DNA from: Sulfurimonas crateris
GTDB lineage: Bacteria; Campylobacterota; Campylobacteria; Campylobacterales; Sulfurimonadaceae
DNA: 64,000 nucleotides
Direction of reading: 5' to 3'
Assembly: GCF_005217605.1 (NCBI RefSeq)
Contig: NZ_SZPX01000008.1
Coordinates: forward strand, 62,001 to 126,000
Every line of letters begins with the position of its first letter. The first letter of the stretch is position 1. The notes beneath the pieces are model-generated. The model was not told the DNA's origin. It searched no databases and was given only the letters and a program-made list of their open reading frames with translations. A program made the position numbers and the translations under genes. Of this stretch, positions 9,251-18,706 are shown in pieces.

Positions 9251-10494
9251 TTTACGGCTATCTGATTTCTTCCGTTTTGTTTTGCGTTGTATAGCAGCAT
9301 ATCTGCTTCGTTTACGCTTGAGTCAAGGTTCTCGTCGTTGGTTGTCACAAGCCCTATGGAGATAGTGTAGTTTATCTCCTCGTTGTTGTTGCCTTTGGTT
9401 TTGCTGCTCTGCACATTTTGTCTGATCCTCTCAAGTATCTCTATAGCTTTTTGCGCAGATACGTCTTTAAGCAAAACGCCGAACTCCTCTGCGGCAAATC
9501 TTGCCACTATATCCTCGTTTGAGACGTTTGTTCTTAATATATCTGAGAGATGCACGATAGCTCTGTCTCCTGCATCATGACCGTATGTGTCGTTTATCTT
9601 TTTGAAATTGTCGATATCTATCATAGCTATTGCGAAATGCTCTGAGTTCTCTTTAGCATCTTCGAAATATTTTGAAGCGTTCGTAAAGAAGTATCTTCTG
9701 TTGTAAAGACCTGTTAAAAAGTCGCGCTGCGCATTGTTCGTGATCTCCTGTATATTTTCAAGAGCCTCGATCGAGTTGTTTATGCGGCATGAGAACTCCT
9801 CTTTTGAAAACGGTTTTTTTATGTAGTCGTTTGCACCGTTCTTTAAAAACAGAGCGGTCGTTTCATCATCGTTATCACCAGACATTACAATGACGGCAAG
9901 CTCATTTTTCATATATTTTTTTCTGATCTCTCCAGTGAGCACAAGACCATTCATAACCGGCATATGATAGTCCGTAAGAACAAGACTTATATCGGGGGCA
10001 TTCTCTAGCATGCCTAGCGCCTCCTCCCCGTGTGCGACGGATATAACCTTGAAAAACATATTTTCAAGCATACCCTGCATCTGTTTTCTAAATACAAGAG
10101 AGTCGTCTATCACTAGTATCTTGTGGTTTTGGTTCTTTTTGAGTCTTTTTATGGTCTGGATGATATAGTTGACATCATTTGTTCCGCTTTTTGTAACGTA
10201 ATCAATGATGTTTTTTTTGAGCATCTTCTTTCTAAACTCTTTGTCGATATTTCCGCTTAGCACAATGACGCGGTTATCTTTCTCCAAAGCATAATCGACT
10301 ATCTCCCCGTTTGGGGCGTCTGGAAGATTAATATCCAGAAGGGTCAAAAAATATTTATATCTTTTTAAAAAGAGTTTTGCCTCAGAGAGGTTGTATGCAA
10401 CATCAACTTCAAAATCCATCTCCAAGCTTATCTTTTTTGCTATCAGCTTTGCTAAAGTCTTGTTGTCTTCTACTACCAATATTCTATTGCTCAT
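9247..10494 (-). CDS. Double-receiver response regulator with degenerate GGDEF domain
   Basis: 415 residues: receiver 1 (about 1-120, 'LLDINLPDAP'), receiver 2 (about 123-240, 'LVLTDYHMPVMNG' with a phosphoacceptor Asp and 'IKKPF') and a C-terminal GGDEF domain (about 255-415, starting 'RDFLTGLYNRRYF'). The active-site signature is AAEEF at residues 334-338 instead of GG(D/E)EF, while DxxDxFKxxND is intact. Loss of both glycines argues against normal cyclase activity and for a c-di-GMP- or GTP-binding output or a protein-interaction role. The 3' end overlaps the convergent P-type ATPase gene by 4 bases. Confidence 0.85.
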   Translation of the reverse strand: MSNRILVVEDNKTLAKLIAKKISLEMDFEVDVAYNLSEAKLFLKRYKYFLTLLDINLPDAPNGEIVDYALEKDNRVIVLSGNIDKEFRKKMLKKNIIDYVTKSGTNDVNYIIQTIKRLKKNQNHKILVIDDSLVFRKQMQGMLENMFFKVISVAHGEEALGMLENAPDISLVLTDYHMPVMNGLVLTGEIRKKYMKNELAVIVMSGDNDDETTALFLKNGANDYIKKPFSKEEFSCRINNSIEALENIQEITNNAQRDFLTGLYNRRYFFTNASKYFEDAKENSEHFAIAMIDIDNFKKINDTYGHDAGDRAIVHLSDILRTNVSNEDIVARFAAEEFGVLLKDVSAQKAIEILERIRQNVQSSKTKGNNNEEINYTISIGLVTTNDENLDSSVNEADMLLYNAKQNGRNQIAVN

Positions 10495-10541
10495 AAGGCA
10501 GAACTCCCCTAATTTTTTTCGTTATTATAGTATAATTTTTT

Positions 10542-11804
10542 ATGGATTATTTGAACAGAGTCATTGAAAAACTAAAGGCGAAAAAGAGTGTTTTTTTAAC
10601 GGGCGGTGCGGGAGTCGGAAAGACAACTATTACAAGAGAAGTTATAAAATATTATGAGAGCGAGTCTAAAAAAGTGGCAAAACTAGCCTCTACCGGAATG
10701 GCGGCAACGCTTATAGGCGGGCAGACGCTGCACAGTTTTTTGGACTTGGGGATCGCCTCAAGTCTGAGCGAACTTGAGATGAACTCTAAATTTGAGGCAA
10801 GCAAGAAGGTAAAAAAGCTTATATCCTCTATGGATCTTATAGTCATAGATGAGATCTCGATGGTGAGCGATGCCCTGCTTGATATGATACGCATAAGGCT
10901 TGAGCAGAGTGATTTTAAGGGCTCACTTCTGGTTGTCGGCGATTTTTTGCAGCTTCCTCCCGTGGTTCGCGGCTACAAAGAGGTAAGATTTGCTTTTGAG
11001 TCCGATTCATGGAGAGAGTTTGAGTTTGAAGAGGTTGAGCTGACACACGTTTACAGAACTGATGACAGTGATTTTATAGAGCTTCTATCAAGTATAAGAG
11101 ACGGTTTTGTGGATGAGAGTGTACATAACGCCCTCAATGAGTTTATAAAACCGCTTCCGCAGGATTTGAGCGAATTTACCTTTTTATTCGGTAAAAATAT
11201 CTCCGCATCACTGCACAACAAAAATCAGCTGGAGTTTGTAGATAGCGAGCTCTTTATTAAAGAAGCGGGAGTCATAAAACACTCTAAGAGCGTAAAAGAG
11301 AGCGAAATAGAGCGTTTTATGGATGATGCAAGGATAGAGAGAGAGCTGGAGCTAAAGATCGGCGCACCTGTGCTCTTTACCAGAAATGCATGGAACTACT
11401 TTAACGGTGAGCGTGGAGTGGTCGTAAATATAGATGCCACCTATGTATATGTACAAAAAAGAGACGGTGTTGTCGTAAAGCTTGAGACGGTGGCACAGAG
11501 TAAAGAGGTGTGGAGCGAGAAGAGTGTAGACGGGAAAAAAGAGGTGCTTCAAGAGAGCCTATTTAGTGTCTATCAATACCCCATAAAGCTTGCATATGCC
11601 ATAACTATCCACAAGTCGCAGGGCATGAGCATAGAGGATCTAATAATAGAGACAAACGAGATATTTGCGCCATCGCAGTTTTATGTGGCGATCTCCAGAA
11701 GTTCAAGCCCAAAACGCCTGAACCTGATAGCGCCAAAGCGGCAGTGGAGAGATATAGTGTTCGTAAATAATAAAGCTCTGGAGTTTGTAAAAAGAGGGGT
11801 TTAA
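10542..11804 (+). CDS. Pif1-like SF1B DNA helicase
   Basis: 420 residues. Walker A GGAGVGKT is near residue 21-28, followed by motif Ia 'STGMAATLIGGQTLHSF', Walker B 'VIDEISMV', motif III 'VVGDFLQLPPV', 'THVYRT' and C-terminal motifs 'YAITIHKSQGM' (V) and 'YVAISRSSSPKRL' (VI). This order is that of the Pif1/RecD-like SF1B 5'-3' helicases. These act in replication or recombination, unwinding G-quadruplexes and DNA/RNA hybrids. It is shorter than RecD2 and lacks an exonuclease domain. It is divergent from the response-regulator gene. Confidence 0.85.
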   Translation: MDYLNRVIEKLKAKKSVFLTGGAGVGKTTITREVIKYYESESKKVAKLASTGMAATLIGGQTLHSFLDLGIASSLSELEMNSKFEASKKVKKLISSMDLIVIDEISMVSDALLDMIRIRLEQSDFKGSLLVVGDFLQLPPVVRGYKEVRFAFESDSWREFEFEEVELTHVYRTDDSDFIELLSSIRDGFVDESVHNALNEFIKPLPQDLSEFTFLFGKNISASLHNKNQLEFVDSELFIKEAGVIKHSKSVKESEIERFMDDARIERELELKIGAPVLFTRNAWNYFNGERGVVVNIDATYVYVQKRDGVVVKLETVAQSKEVWSEKSVDGKKEVLQESLFSVYQYPIKLAYAITIHKSQGMSIEDLIIETNEIFAPSQFYVAISRSSSPKRLNLIAPKRQWRDIVFVNNKALEFVKRGV

Positions 11805-11805
11805 A

Positions 11806-12075
11806 CTATTTTGCATCCTCTTTCTGCAACTTTAGATAGGTCTCGTAATTTACTACGCTTCCCCCATACTTTTTAACATGCTCGTTTGCATCTTCCTCTT
11901 TTGCAAAAGCAAAGTACTCCTGCATAGTTCCGTATTTATGGCTGTCAATAACGTAGAATGCATCTTTTGCTACGACTAAGCCGTAATTTTTCGCATCAAC
12001 GATATATTTTATCTCCTCTTTTTCGGAGGCGATCAAAGATATCACTATCAAAAATATTAATAACAGAGCTTTCAT
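11806..12075 (-). CDS. Small exported NosL-like protein
   Basis: 89 residues from the ATG at 12075, preferred over an earlier frame start because it has AAGGATGG upstream and gives a clean signal peptide ('MKALLLIFLIVISLIAS'). The mature part ('AKDAFYVIDSHKYGTMQEYFAFAKEEDANEHVKKYGG') resembles the C-terminal half of NosL-type copper chaperones ('G.M......F.....A..F....GG'). The metal-binding Cys/Met residues of full-length NosL are not evident. It probably acts in the periplasm. The role is inferred only from this similarity. Confidence 0.55.
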   Translation of the reverse strand: MKALLLIFLIVISLIASEKEEIKYIVDAKNYGLVVAKDAFYVIDSHKYGTMQEYFAFAKEEDANEHVKKYGGSVVNYETYLKLQKEDAK

Positions 12076-12150
12076 ATTGATCCATCCTTTGAATTTTAGA
12101 GTAAATGATAGCACTATAAGTTCAACAAGGCAATATAAAAAAAAGTGATT

Positions 12151-14064
12151 TTACAAAAACTTTTTTAAATCCTCATAAGAGGTGATATCATCATCTATTA
12201 AATCATAGATGTTAAAGTCAAACTCCAACTCTGCACGTTTTGTAAAATCTTCGATCTTCTCTAAGACACCGTTGCTATTTGTGACTTCATCTTGAAGCAA
12301 AACAAGAAAGTCGTTTGCTCTTACTCTAAAGAGCAGGTTCTCTTTAAAAAGTCCGTAAAGAAGATTCGCAAACTCTTGGAGAGCCTTGTTTCCAGTCTCC
12401 CAGCCATGCTTTTTGTTGTATGTATCAAATTTGTGCAAAGAGATAATGAGAAGTTTTTTATATTTTTGATCGGCAGCTCCATTTTGCAGAACGGTCTCTA
12501 AAAATTTTATGTTGTATAACTCGGTAAGGGCATCTTTGTAGAAGTATGCAAACCTCTGCTGTTCTATCGCAGTTACCGGAGTCTGGTTGAAATCCTCGGA
12601 TATCTCAACATTTGAGAGAGCTTTAAGAGCACTCTTTACAACCTCAGGATGGTAATGTATTTTGCTGAGAGATTCTATCTCCTTTAGTGCGTCACTTATA
12701 CTTTTTTTGTGTTTATATATTCTGTTTGTTGTCATTGCATCAAATGCATCTGCAACCATCATTATGCGTGAAAGCTTTGGTATCTCATCTCCAACAAGTC
12801 CGTCAGGATAGCCGCTTCCATCATATTTTTCATGGTGGTGTCTTACTATTTTTGCAATATCTCTAAACATAGGGACATCTTGAAGTATTTTAACTCCGAC
12901 GTTAACATGCTCTTTTATGAGGTCATACTCAAGCCTTGAGAGCTTGTCAGGTTTTAGCAAGACTGAGTCGGGCGTTGCTATCTTTCCAATATCATGCAGA
13001 GTCGCTGCTCTAAAGAGCAACTCTAGACTATCTTTGCAGCACCCCATCTCTTTTGCTATAAGAAGGGAGTACTTTGCTACCCTCTGGGAGTGTCCTGCCG
13101 TGTATGAGTCTCTCTGCTCGATCATTGAAACCATGGCATAGACCAGTTTTTCATAATCTTTAGCTTTTTGTTCTTGATGTTTTTGCAGTTTTTTAGACTC
13201 CTCGATGACCTCTTTTGTCTTTAGTCCAAGCATATATCTGAAAAAAGCGACCGCCACACCCAATAGCAGCAGAGCTCCAAGAGCTATAGCAAAGAAGATG
13301 TAGACCCATCTAGGAATATGAAAACGCTCCTTCTCTTTGAGCCACTTTGCCATTGATGAGTAGTAGATCGACTCTTTGTTGTTTTTTAGATCATTTAGGC
13401 GAAGATCTATTTTAGTGATAATCTCTTCGTTGTTGTAAAGTCTTGTAAATGCAAATTTAAGAGCTGCTGGATTTACAAGAACAGATGTCGGTTTTACACT
13501 GAATCTATCTTCATTTAGTTCGCCGTAATATCTGTTTACCACAGCTGCATCTGTCTTACCGCTTTGAGTAAGCATAAGTGACTCTTCATAATTCTCTGTC
13601 AAAATGAAGATCGGCTTTACGTCAAAGAGCTCAAAAATCTCCTGCATCTGCTCATGCTGAATACTGTTTTTTAAGATAGCTATATTTTTTTTGTCAAGGT
13701 CCAAGATGGATGATATTTTGCTGTTTTTATTTCCGTAGATTATGGACCAGTTTGAGAGTACGATCTCTTTGTTGAACTTGAAGTGCTTCTCCCTCTCTTT
13801 TGAGTATGCGACATCAGGCATAATGTCGATTTTTCCATCTTCAAGCAGCAAAAGACACTCCTGCCATTCACACTTTACGTAGTTGAGACTCCAACTCTCT
13901 TTTTTGGCTATATCGTTTAAAACATCAACAAAAAAACCAGAAGGTTTACTGTTTTTATCTAAAAATATTTTTGGGGGATTGTCGTAGATGCCGACGCGAA
14001 ACTCTTTTGTCACATCGGCAGTTATAGTTGTAAGAAAAAATAGTATTGTAAATAATAATTTCAT
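12151..14064 (-). CDS. Periplasmic-sensor HD-GYP protein with degenerate GGDEF
   Basis: 637 residues. A signal peptide precedes a bacterial solute-binding-type domain (SBP_bac_3; about 20-245, 'FRVGIYDNPPKIFLDKNSKPSGFFVDVL'). A transmembrane helix (about 252-275) and an HD-GYP domain follow, with HDIGK, the HHEKYDGSGYP motif and 'VADAFDAMTTNR'. The C-terminal GGDEF-like domain starts at 'DALTELYN', where the signature is RANDF, so cyclase activity is unlikely. The protein should sense a periplasmic ligand and hydrolyse c-di-GMP through HD-GYP. It lies just downstream of the peroxiredoxin gene on the same strand, with a hairpin between. Confidence 0.87.
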   Translation of the reverse strand: MKLLFTILFFLTTITADVTKEFRVGIYDNPPKIFLDKNSKPSGFFVDVLNDIAKKESWSLNYVKCEWQECLLLLEDGKIDIMPDVAYSKEREKHFKFNKEIVLSNWSIIYGNKNSKISSILDLDKKNIAILKNSIQHEQMQEIFELFDVKPIFILTENYEESLMLTQSGKTDAAVVNRYYGELNEDRFSVKPTSVLVNPAALKFAFTRLYNNEEIITKIDLRLNDLKNNKESIYYSSMAKWLKEKERFHIPRWVYIFFAIALGALLLLGVAVAFFRYMLGLKTKEVIEESKKLQKHQEQKAKDYEKLVYAMVSMIEQRDSYTAGHSQRVAKYSLLIAKEMGCCKDSLELLFRAATLHDIGKIATPDSVLLKPDKLSRLEYDLIKEHVNVGVKILQDVPMFRDIAKIVRHHHEKYDGSGYPDGLVGDEIPKLSRIMMVADAFDAMTTNRIYKHKKSISDALKEIESLSKIHYHPEVVKSALKALSNVEISEDFNQTPVTAIEQQRFAYFYKDALTELYNIKFLETVLQNGAADQKYKKLLIISLHKFDTYNKKHGWETGNKALQEFANLLYGLFKENLLFRVRANDFLVLLQDEVTNSNGVLEKIEDFTKRAELEFDFNIYDLIDDDITSYEDLKKFL

Positions 14065-14099
14065 TCGATTATTTTACAATAAAAAACAGAAAATAGCAT

Positions 14100-14121
14100 G
14101 TGAGGGTTTTTTAACCCCCAC
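14100..14121 (-). terminator. Hairpin between peroxiredoxin and HD-GYP genes
   Basis: GTGAGGGTT and AACCCCCAC can pair over a T4 loop, with one G-U wobble when read on the minus strand. The hairpin lies about 28 bases after the peroxiredoxin stop. No immediate U tract follows, so its strength is uncertain. Confidence 0.4.
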
Positions 14122-14148
14122 TACGGCAGTATAAGTTTCGTGGTTGTT

Positions 14149-14745
14149 TTAGAGTTTTTCGCTGTTTTTAGCCAAGTACTCGGCAACACCTTCAGTAGAT
14201 GCTTTCATACCTTCGTCACCTTTTTGCCAGCCGGCAGCACATACTTCACCGTGCTCGTCAGTAAACTGCATTGCGTCTACCATACGGATCATCTCATCGA
14301 TGTTTCTTCCAAGTGGCAGGTCGTTGATAACTGCGTGACGAATAGTGCCTTTTGCGTCTATTAAGAATGAGCCGCGAAGAGCAACCGATTCACCGAAAAG
14401 CACGTCGTAATCTTTAGAGATCTGTTTTGTCAAGTCTGCAACAAGAGGGTATTTAACTCTGCCGATACCACCGTTATTTACAGGAGTCTCTCTCCAAGCA
14501 AAGTGTGAAAATTGGCTGTCAACTGAGACACCGATAACATTTACACCGCGGCTTTTAAACTCATCGATTCTGTGAGAAAATGCAATGATCTCAGATGGGC
14601 ATACAAAAGTAAAGTCTAGAGGGTAGAAGAATAGAACCGTACCCTTTTCGCCAAAATTTTCAGATAATTTGAAATTATCAACTATAGAACCATCCGCTAA
14701 AACTGCAGTTGCCGTAAAATCAGGAGCTGGGTTTGTTACTAACAT
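14149..14745 (-). CDS. ahpC: 2-Cys peroxiredoxin (AhpC/TsaA type)
   Basis: 198 residues. The peroxidatic Cys is C49 in 'FTFVCPSE' and the resolving Cys is C169 in 'GEVCAAGW', the typical 2-Cys arrangement. A 'GGIG' segment is present and the C-terminus has 'EYLAKN' in place of the usual YF motif. The enzyme reduces H2O2 and organic peroxides in the cytoplasm with thioredoxin as partner. In Campylobacter an ahpC gene lies beside the fdxA/ndk/rpmF/plsX/fabH block, as here apart from metK. It is divergent from metK. Confidence 0.92.
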   Translation of the reverse strand: MLVTNPAPDFTATAVLADGSIVDNFKLSENFGEKGTVLFFYPLDFTFVCPSEIIAFSHRIDEFKSRGVNVIGVSVDSQFSHFAWRETPVNNGGIGRVKYPLVADLTKQISKDYDVLFGESVALRGSFLIDAKGTIRHAVINDLPLGRNIDEMIRMVDAMQFTDEHGEVCAAGWQKGDEGMKASTEGVAEYLAKNSEKL

Positions 14746-14871
14746 AATAAAAATCCTTTGGGTTTGTTTGCAAAATTTTAACGAAAGTATATTAATAGAA
14801 CTTCAAGCAATAAAAGTTATTCTCTTTTTTGATATACTTTTGGCGTTTTAAAATAGTGTTAAGGAAAATCG

Positions 14872-16047
14872 ATGACAAAAGAAGCTTCTACTCTAAAAGA
14901 GTATATTTTTACTTCGGAGTCTGTAACAGAGGGGCATCCTGATAAGATGGCGGATCAGATCAGTGATGCAATTCTGGATTATATTATTGAACATGATACT
15001 TCTGCGCATGTTGCATGTGAGACCTTGGTGTCAAACGGATTTTGTATAATTGCAGGCGAACTCAAAACTACGGCGTACGCACCGATGCAAGACATAGTCC
15101 GCAAGGTTGTGCAAGAGATCGGATATACCGATGCAACATACGGGTTTGATTACCGCTCCGCAGCGGTTTTAAATGCCGTCGGAGAGCAGTCTCCCGATAT
15201 TGATCAGGGTGTAACCCAGGCTGATGGAGAGATAGGCGCAGGAGATCAGGGACTCATGTTCGGGTACGCTTGTAGTGAGACGGATGTTCTTATGCCTCTT
15301 CCTATATATTTGGCTCACCGTTTGACACAGAGATTGGCTGAGGTCAGAAAAGAGGGTCTTCTTCCATATCTTCGACCTGACGGAAAAGCGCAAATCAGCA
15401 TCAAATACGTAGGTAACAAGCCAATTTCAGTTGAGACGGTTGTCGTCTCTACGCAGCATGCTCCTGAGATATCTCAAGAGAAGATCCATGAAGATGTGAT
15501 TAAGGAGGTTATAAAGCATGTTATTCCTGCTGAGCTTATGAGCGATAAAACTATCTTTCATATAAATCCGACAGGAAAGTTCGTCATAGGCGGTCCGCAA
15601 GGTGATGCAGGACTTACCGGACGAAAGATCATAGTAGATACATACGGCGGAAGCTGTCCTCACGGCGGCGGCGCATTCTCTGGCAAAGACCCGACCAAGG
15701 TTGACAGAAGTGCGGCCTATGCTGCAAGACATATTGCAAAAAATCTGGTTGCAGCGGGAGCTTGTGAGAGAGTCACACTACAGATATCTTATGCAATAGG
15801 TGTCGTTCAACCAACTTCTATAATGGTAAATACTCATGGCACAGCGGTTGTAGATGAGGAGAAGATAGAGAGTTGTTTGAAAGAGCTTTTTGACCTCTCC
15901 CCAAGAGGAATCATAAAATCTCTGGATCTTTTGCGTCCAATATATAGAAAAACTGCTGCATACGGGCACTTTGGAAGAGAAGATAGCGATTTTACATGGG
16001 AGAAACTTGACAGAGTAGAGGATATAAAGAATTATCTCAAAATTTGA
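14872..16047 (+). CDS. metK: S-adenosylmethionine synthetase
   Basis: 391 residues. The N-terminal ATP-binding motif '[18 protein letters not shown]' starts near residue 19, the methionine/ATP hexapeptide-type segment '[12 protein letters not shown]' is in the first third, and the P-loop-like '[18 protein letters not shown]' is in the central domain. The enzyme makes SAM from ATP and methionine. Length is normal for the family. It sits between the divergent peroxiredoxin and the ferredoxin gene. Confidence 0.97.
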   Translation: MTKEASTLKEYIFTSESVTEGHPDKMADQISDAILDYIIEHDTSAHVACETLVSNGFCIIAGELKTTAYAPMQDIVRKVVQEIGYTDATYGFDYRSAAVLNAVGEQSPDIDQGVTQADGEIGAGDQGLMFGYACSETDVLMPLPIYLAHRLTQRLAEVRKEGLLPYLRPDGKAQISIKYVGNKPISVETVVVSTQHAPEISQEKIHEDVIKEVIKHVIPAELMSDKTIFHINPTGKFVIGGPQGDAGLTGRKIIVDTYGGSCPHGGGAFSGKDPTKVDRSAAYAARHIAKNLVAAGACERVTLQISYAIGVVQPTSIMVNTHGTAVVDEEKIESCLKELFDLSPRGIIKSLDLLRPIYRKTAAYGHFGREDSDFTWEKLDRVEDIKNYLKI

Positions 16048-16097
16048 TAGTAATAATTATCAAAACCCTATTTTTAGGAAATTTTCATATAAAAAGA

Positions 16098-16118
16098 GTA
16101 ACAACTTATACTTGTTAC
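16098..16118. promoter_or_regulatory. GTAACAA-N7-TTGTTAC palindrome upstream of the ferredoxin gene
   Basis: A perfect 7-bp inverted repeat with a 7-base spacer lies about 80 bases before the ferredoxin ATG and 50 bases after metK. No T run follows, so an operator is as likely as a terminator. The cognate regulator is unknown. Confidence 0.3.
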
Positions 16119-16197
16119 AGCTTTAGAGAAGATTTTTTAGCTTTATTTAAAAATCTTTGGTTAAACTTACTTCGAAATAAAAACTAGGAGAATCCTA

Positions 16198-16482
16198 ATG
16201 GCAGTAATTATTGGTGATACATGTATTAACTGTGGCGCTTGTATTGATGAGTGTCCTGTAGAGGCGATTGTAGACGAGGATGATAATCCAACAGGTGAAG
16301 AGATTTACTATGTATATGCAGATAAATGCGTAGAGTGTGTTGGTCACCACGACGAACCTGCTTGTGCTACTGCTTGTCCAACTGAAGGATGTATTACATG
16401 GGATGCTGTAGGACCAAGTCCAGAGCACCGTGAAGACATTACAGATGATATGCGTGGCGTAGGTAAAGCAATAGTAGAGTAA
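16198..16482 (+). CDS. fdxA: 2[4Fe-4S] ferredoxin
   Basis: 94 residues. Cluster I ligands are 'CINCGACIDECP' (CxxCxxCxxxCP). The second half has 'CVECVGHHDEPACATACP', a CxxC with an 8-residue insertion before CxxxCP, as in Alvin-type bacterial ferredoxins. It is a low-potential electron carrier in the cytoplasm. AGGAGAA lies 6 bases before the ATG. The order ahpC, fdxA, ndk matches Campylobacter jejuni as I recall it, which supports the symbol. Confidence 0.9.
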   Translation: MAVIIGDTCINCGACIDECPVEAIVDEDDNPTGEEIYYVYADKCVECVGHHDEPACATACPTEGCITWDAVGPSPEHREDITDDMRGVGKAIVE

Positions 16483-16587
16483 TCTTTTTTATTAAAAATC
16501 ATGGGGATAAAACCCTGTGATTTACATCTTCTTTTCAAATATCTTCGTAAATTTTTCCATTTTAGCTTAAATCAGACTCTTTTTGGG

Positions 16588-16593
16588 TACAAT
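16588..16593 (+). promoter_or_regulatory. ndk promoter -10 element
   Basis: TACAAT preceded by TTTTTGGG is the typical sigma-70 -10 region of Campylobacterota, which use a T-rich upstream stretch instead of a -35. It lies 35 bases before the ndk ATG. Confidence 0.6.
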
Positions 16594-16628
16594 TCCACTC
16601 TAATTTTATATATTTAACAGGAGATTTG

Positions 16629-17042
16629 ATGGAACGCACACTATCAATAATAAAACCAGATGCCGTTGCAAAAGGTGTTATCGGTAAGATTTTAGATCGT
16701 TTTGAGAGCAATGGTCTAAAAATAGCAGCAACAAGAAAGATACAACTTTCTCGCGCAGATGCAGAAGCTTTTTACGCAGTTCACTCTGAGAGACCTTTTT
16801 TCGGTGATTTAGTTGATTTTATGATTAGCGGTCCAGTAGTTGTTTCTGTACTTGAGGGTGAAAATGCGGTAATGAAAAACCGTAACCTTATGGGTGCAAC
16901 AAACCCTAAGGAGGCTGAAGCAGGAACAATTCGTGCAGATTTCGCTGAAAACATAGATGCTAATGCAGTTCACGGAAGTGACTCTGCTGAAAATGCAGCT
17001 ATAGAGATCGCATTCTTTTTCTCAGAGAGAGAAATCTCTTAA
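16629..17042 (+). CDS. ndk: Nucleoside diphosphate kinase
   Basis: 137 residues. '[13 protein letters not shown]' opens the protein and the phosphorylated His is H115 in 'NAVHGSDS'. The enzyme exchanges terminal phosphates among NTPs and NDPs. The ATG at 16629 is used rather than the TTG at 16626 because AGGAG (16619-16623) is correctly spaced. It heads the ndk-yceD-rpmF-plsX-fabH gene run. Confidence 0.97.
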   Translation: MERTLSIIKPDAVAKGVIGKILDRFESNGLKIAATRKIQLSRADAEAFYAVHSERPFFGDLVDFMISGPVVVSVLEGENAVMKNRNLMGATNPKEAEAGTIRADFAENIDANAVHGSDSAENAAIEIAFFFSEREIS

Positions 17043-17081
17043 TTTATGAAATATTCAAATAAATAGAGCTTAGTTTCTTTT

Positions 17082-17459
17082 ATGAAAATATTATTGCGAA
17101 AAGTGAGCAATACTCCGTTAGATTTTGAAGTTGAATCTGATAAAATAACTTTTAAAGGTTATTTACAGTATGATGCCGACAAATTAATTTTGCTAAAAGC
17201 GAAATTAAGCGGGCAGATCGACCTGAATTGCGACATTTGCGCTAATGAGTTTATGTTTGATATAGATGAGGAGCTAGAGTTTTTCATCTCAGACGGCATT
17301 TACGAAAAAGATGATGAACTTCTCTTAGATGTAGTAGAGTCACTTGACTCTACTGTTGATATAGAAGAGCTTATGAGCTCAGAGATAGAGCTTATAAAGA
17401 GTGATTATCATAGTTGCAAAAGTTGCAATCAGGCTAGTGTTTCCGAAGAGGAAGCGTAG
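17082..17459 (+). CDS. yceD: YceD/DUF177 family protein
   Basis: 125 residues with a central zinc-type pair 'CDIC' and a C-terminal 'CKSC', the 'LSGQIDLNCDICANEF' strand and an acidic segment 'EEELEFF'. This is the DUF177 (YceD, Duf177) family, almost always encoded directly upstream of rpmF and implicated in 23S rRNA accumulation or processing. The next gene is indeed rpmF, 95 bases downstream. Confidence 0.85.
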   Translation: MKILLRKVSNTPLDFEVESDKITFKGYLQYDADKLILLKAKLSGQIDLNCDICANEFMFDIDEELEFFISDGIYEKDDELLLDVVESLDSTVDIEELMSSEIELIKSDYHSCKSCNQASVSEEEA

Positions 17460-17554
17460 TAAAGCAACAAGCTTTAGTGCCAAAGCGGCAAGCGTAGCAA
17501 GATGGGCTCTGCTCATATTGCGTTTTAAATAAAACAAAAAGAAAGGAATTTATT

Positions 17555-17704
17555 ATGGCAGTACCAAAGAGAAGAGTATCTCATTCACGTTCAGCAAAGA
17601 GAAGAACTCACTATAAAATAACTTTAGCTAAACCAGTTAAAGACAAAGACGGAACTTACAAGCTTCCACACCACATCAACCCAACAACCGGTGAGTATAA
17701 ATAG
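17555..17704 (+). CDS. rpmF: Ribosomal protein L32
   Basis: A 49-residue protein reading '[20 protein letters not shown]', continuing with '[14 protein letters not shown]'. It starts after GAAAGGAAT at correct RBS spacing. The start (AVPKRRxSxSRxxxRR) is diagnostic of L32. No zinc-binding Cys residues are present, so this is the Cys-less form. The plsX ATG follows 3 bases after the stop, the usual rpmF-plsX coupling. Confidence 0.95.
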   Translation: MAVPKRRVSHSRSAKRRTHYKITLAKPVKDKDGTYKLPHHINPTTGEYK

Positions 17705-17707
17705 TAA

Positions 17708-18706
17708 ATGATAAAGATTGCTATTGACGCAATGGGCGGGGACTTCGGTCCTAAGCCAATTGTAGAGGGCTGTATTCAGGCTCTTAAACATAAACTTTTT
17801 ATTCCTATACTTGTAGGTAGAAAATCTGAAATTTTACCTCTGTTACCAAAGCGTTATAGAGATAAGATTTCTATAGTTGAAGCTGATGACGTTATATCTA
17901 TGGATGACGCTGCGACAGATGCCGTAAAAAGAAAAGAGAGCTCAATCTACAAAGCGATTGAGCTGGTAAAAAACGGTGAGGCACAAGGTTTGGTTTCAGC
18001 TGGACATAGTGGTGCTACAATGACTTTGGCGACCTTGAGACTAGGTCGTTTAAAAGGCGTGTTGAGACCTGCTCTTGTTGCTTTAATGCCTACAAAAAGC
18101 AGTAGAAAGTCAGTAATACTGGATGTTGGAGCAAATGTCGACTCTAAAGCTGAACATCTACTGCAGTTTGCTGTAATGGGCGGATGCTATGCGGAGGATA
18201 TGTTTAAGATAACAACTCCTTCGATCGGTCTTTTGGCAAACGGCGAAGAGAAGAGCAAGGGTAACGATGTTACAAAGGCAGCTTTTAAACTGCTTGACGG
18301 TTACAAGGGCTTTAAAGGTAATGTTGAGGGCAGCGATATTTTCAATGCAAGCTGTGATGTTATTGTATGTGACGGTTTTGTAGGCAACTTGGTTCTAAAA
18401 GCATCTGAGGGTGTAGCTTCTACGATAAGCGGACTTATCAAAGAGTATATTAGAAAATCTCCTGTGGCAATTACCGGAGCACTTTTAATGAGAAAAGTGT
18501 TCAAACTCTTAAAAAAGCAGATGAGCTATGAAGAGATCGGCGGTGCTCCGCTTATCGGTATTCAAGGGTGTGCGATTGTAAGCCACGGCAAAAGCACTCC
18601 AAAAGCAATAAAAAATGCAATCTTTCAAGCAATAAACTATGTAGATACAGGCGTAAACACACACATAGTTGAGAGACTTGAAGCACTAAAAAACAAGGAA
18701 GTTTAA
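17708..18706 (+). CDS. plsX: Phosphate acyltransferase PlsX
   Basis: 332 residues. Family features are '[14 protein letters not shown]' at the N-terminus, 'SAGHSGATM' and '[12 protein letters not shown]'. PlsX makes acyl-phosphate from acyl-ACP for the PlsY step of phospholipid synthesis, at the inner face of the membrane. The stop overlaps the fabH start by one base (TAATG), so lipid-synthesis genes are translationally coupled. Confidence 0.96.
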   Translation: MIKIAIDAMGGDFGPKPIVEGCIQALKHKLFIPILVGRKSEILPLLPKRYRDKISIVEADDVISMDDAATDAVKRKESSIYKAIELVKNGEAQGLVSAGHSGATMTLATLRLGRLKGVLRPALVALMPTKSSRKSVILDVGANVDSKAEHLLQFAVMGGCYAEDMFKITTPSIGLLANGEEKSKGNDVTKAAFKLLDGYKGFKGNVEGSDIFNASCDVIVCDGFVGNLVLKASEGVASTISGLIKEYIRKSPVAITGALLMRKVFKLLKKQMSYEEIGGAPLIGIQGCAIVSHGKSTPKAIKNAIFQAINYVDTGVNTHIVERLEALKNKEV

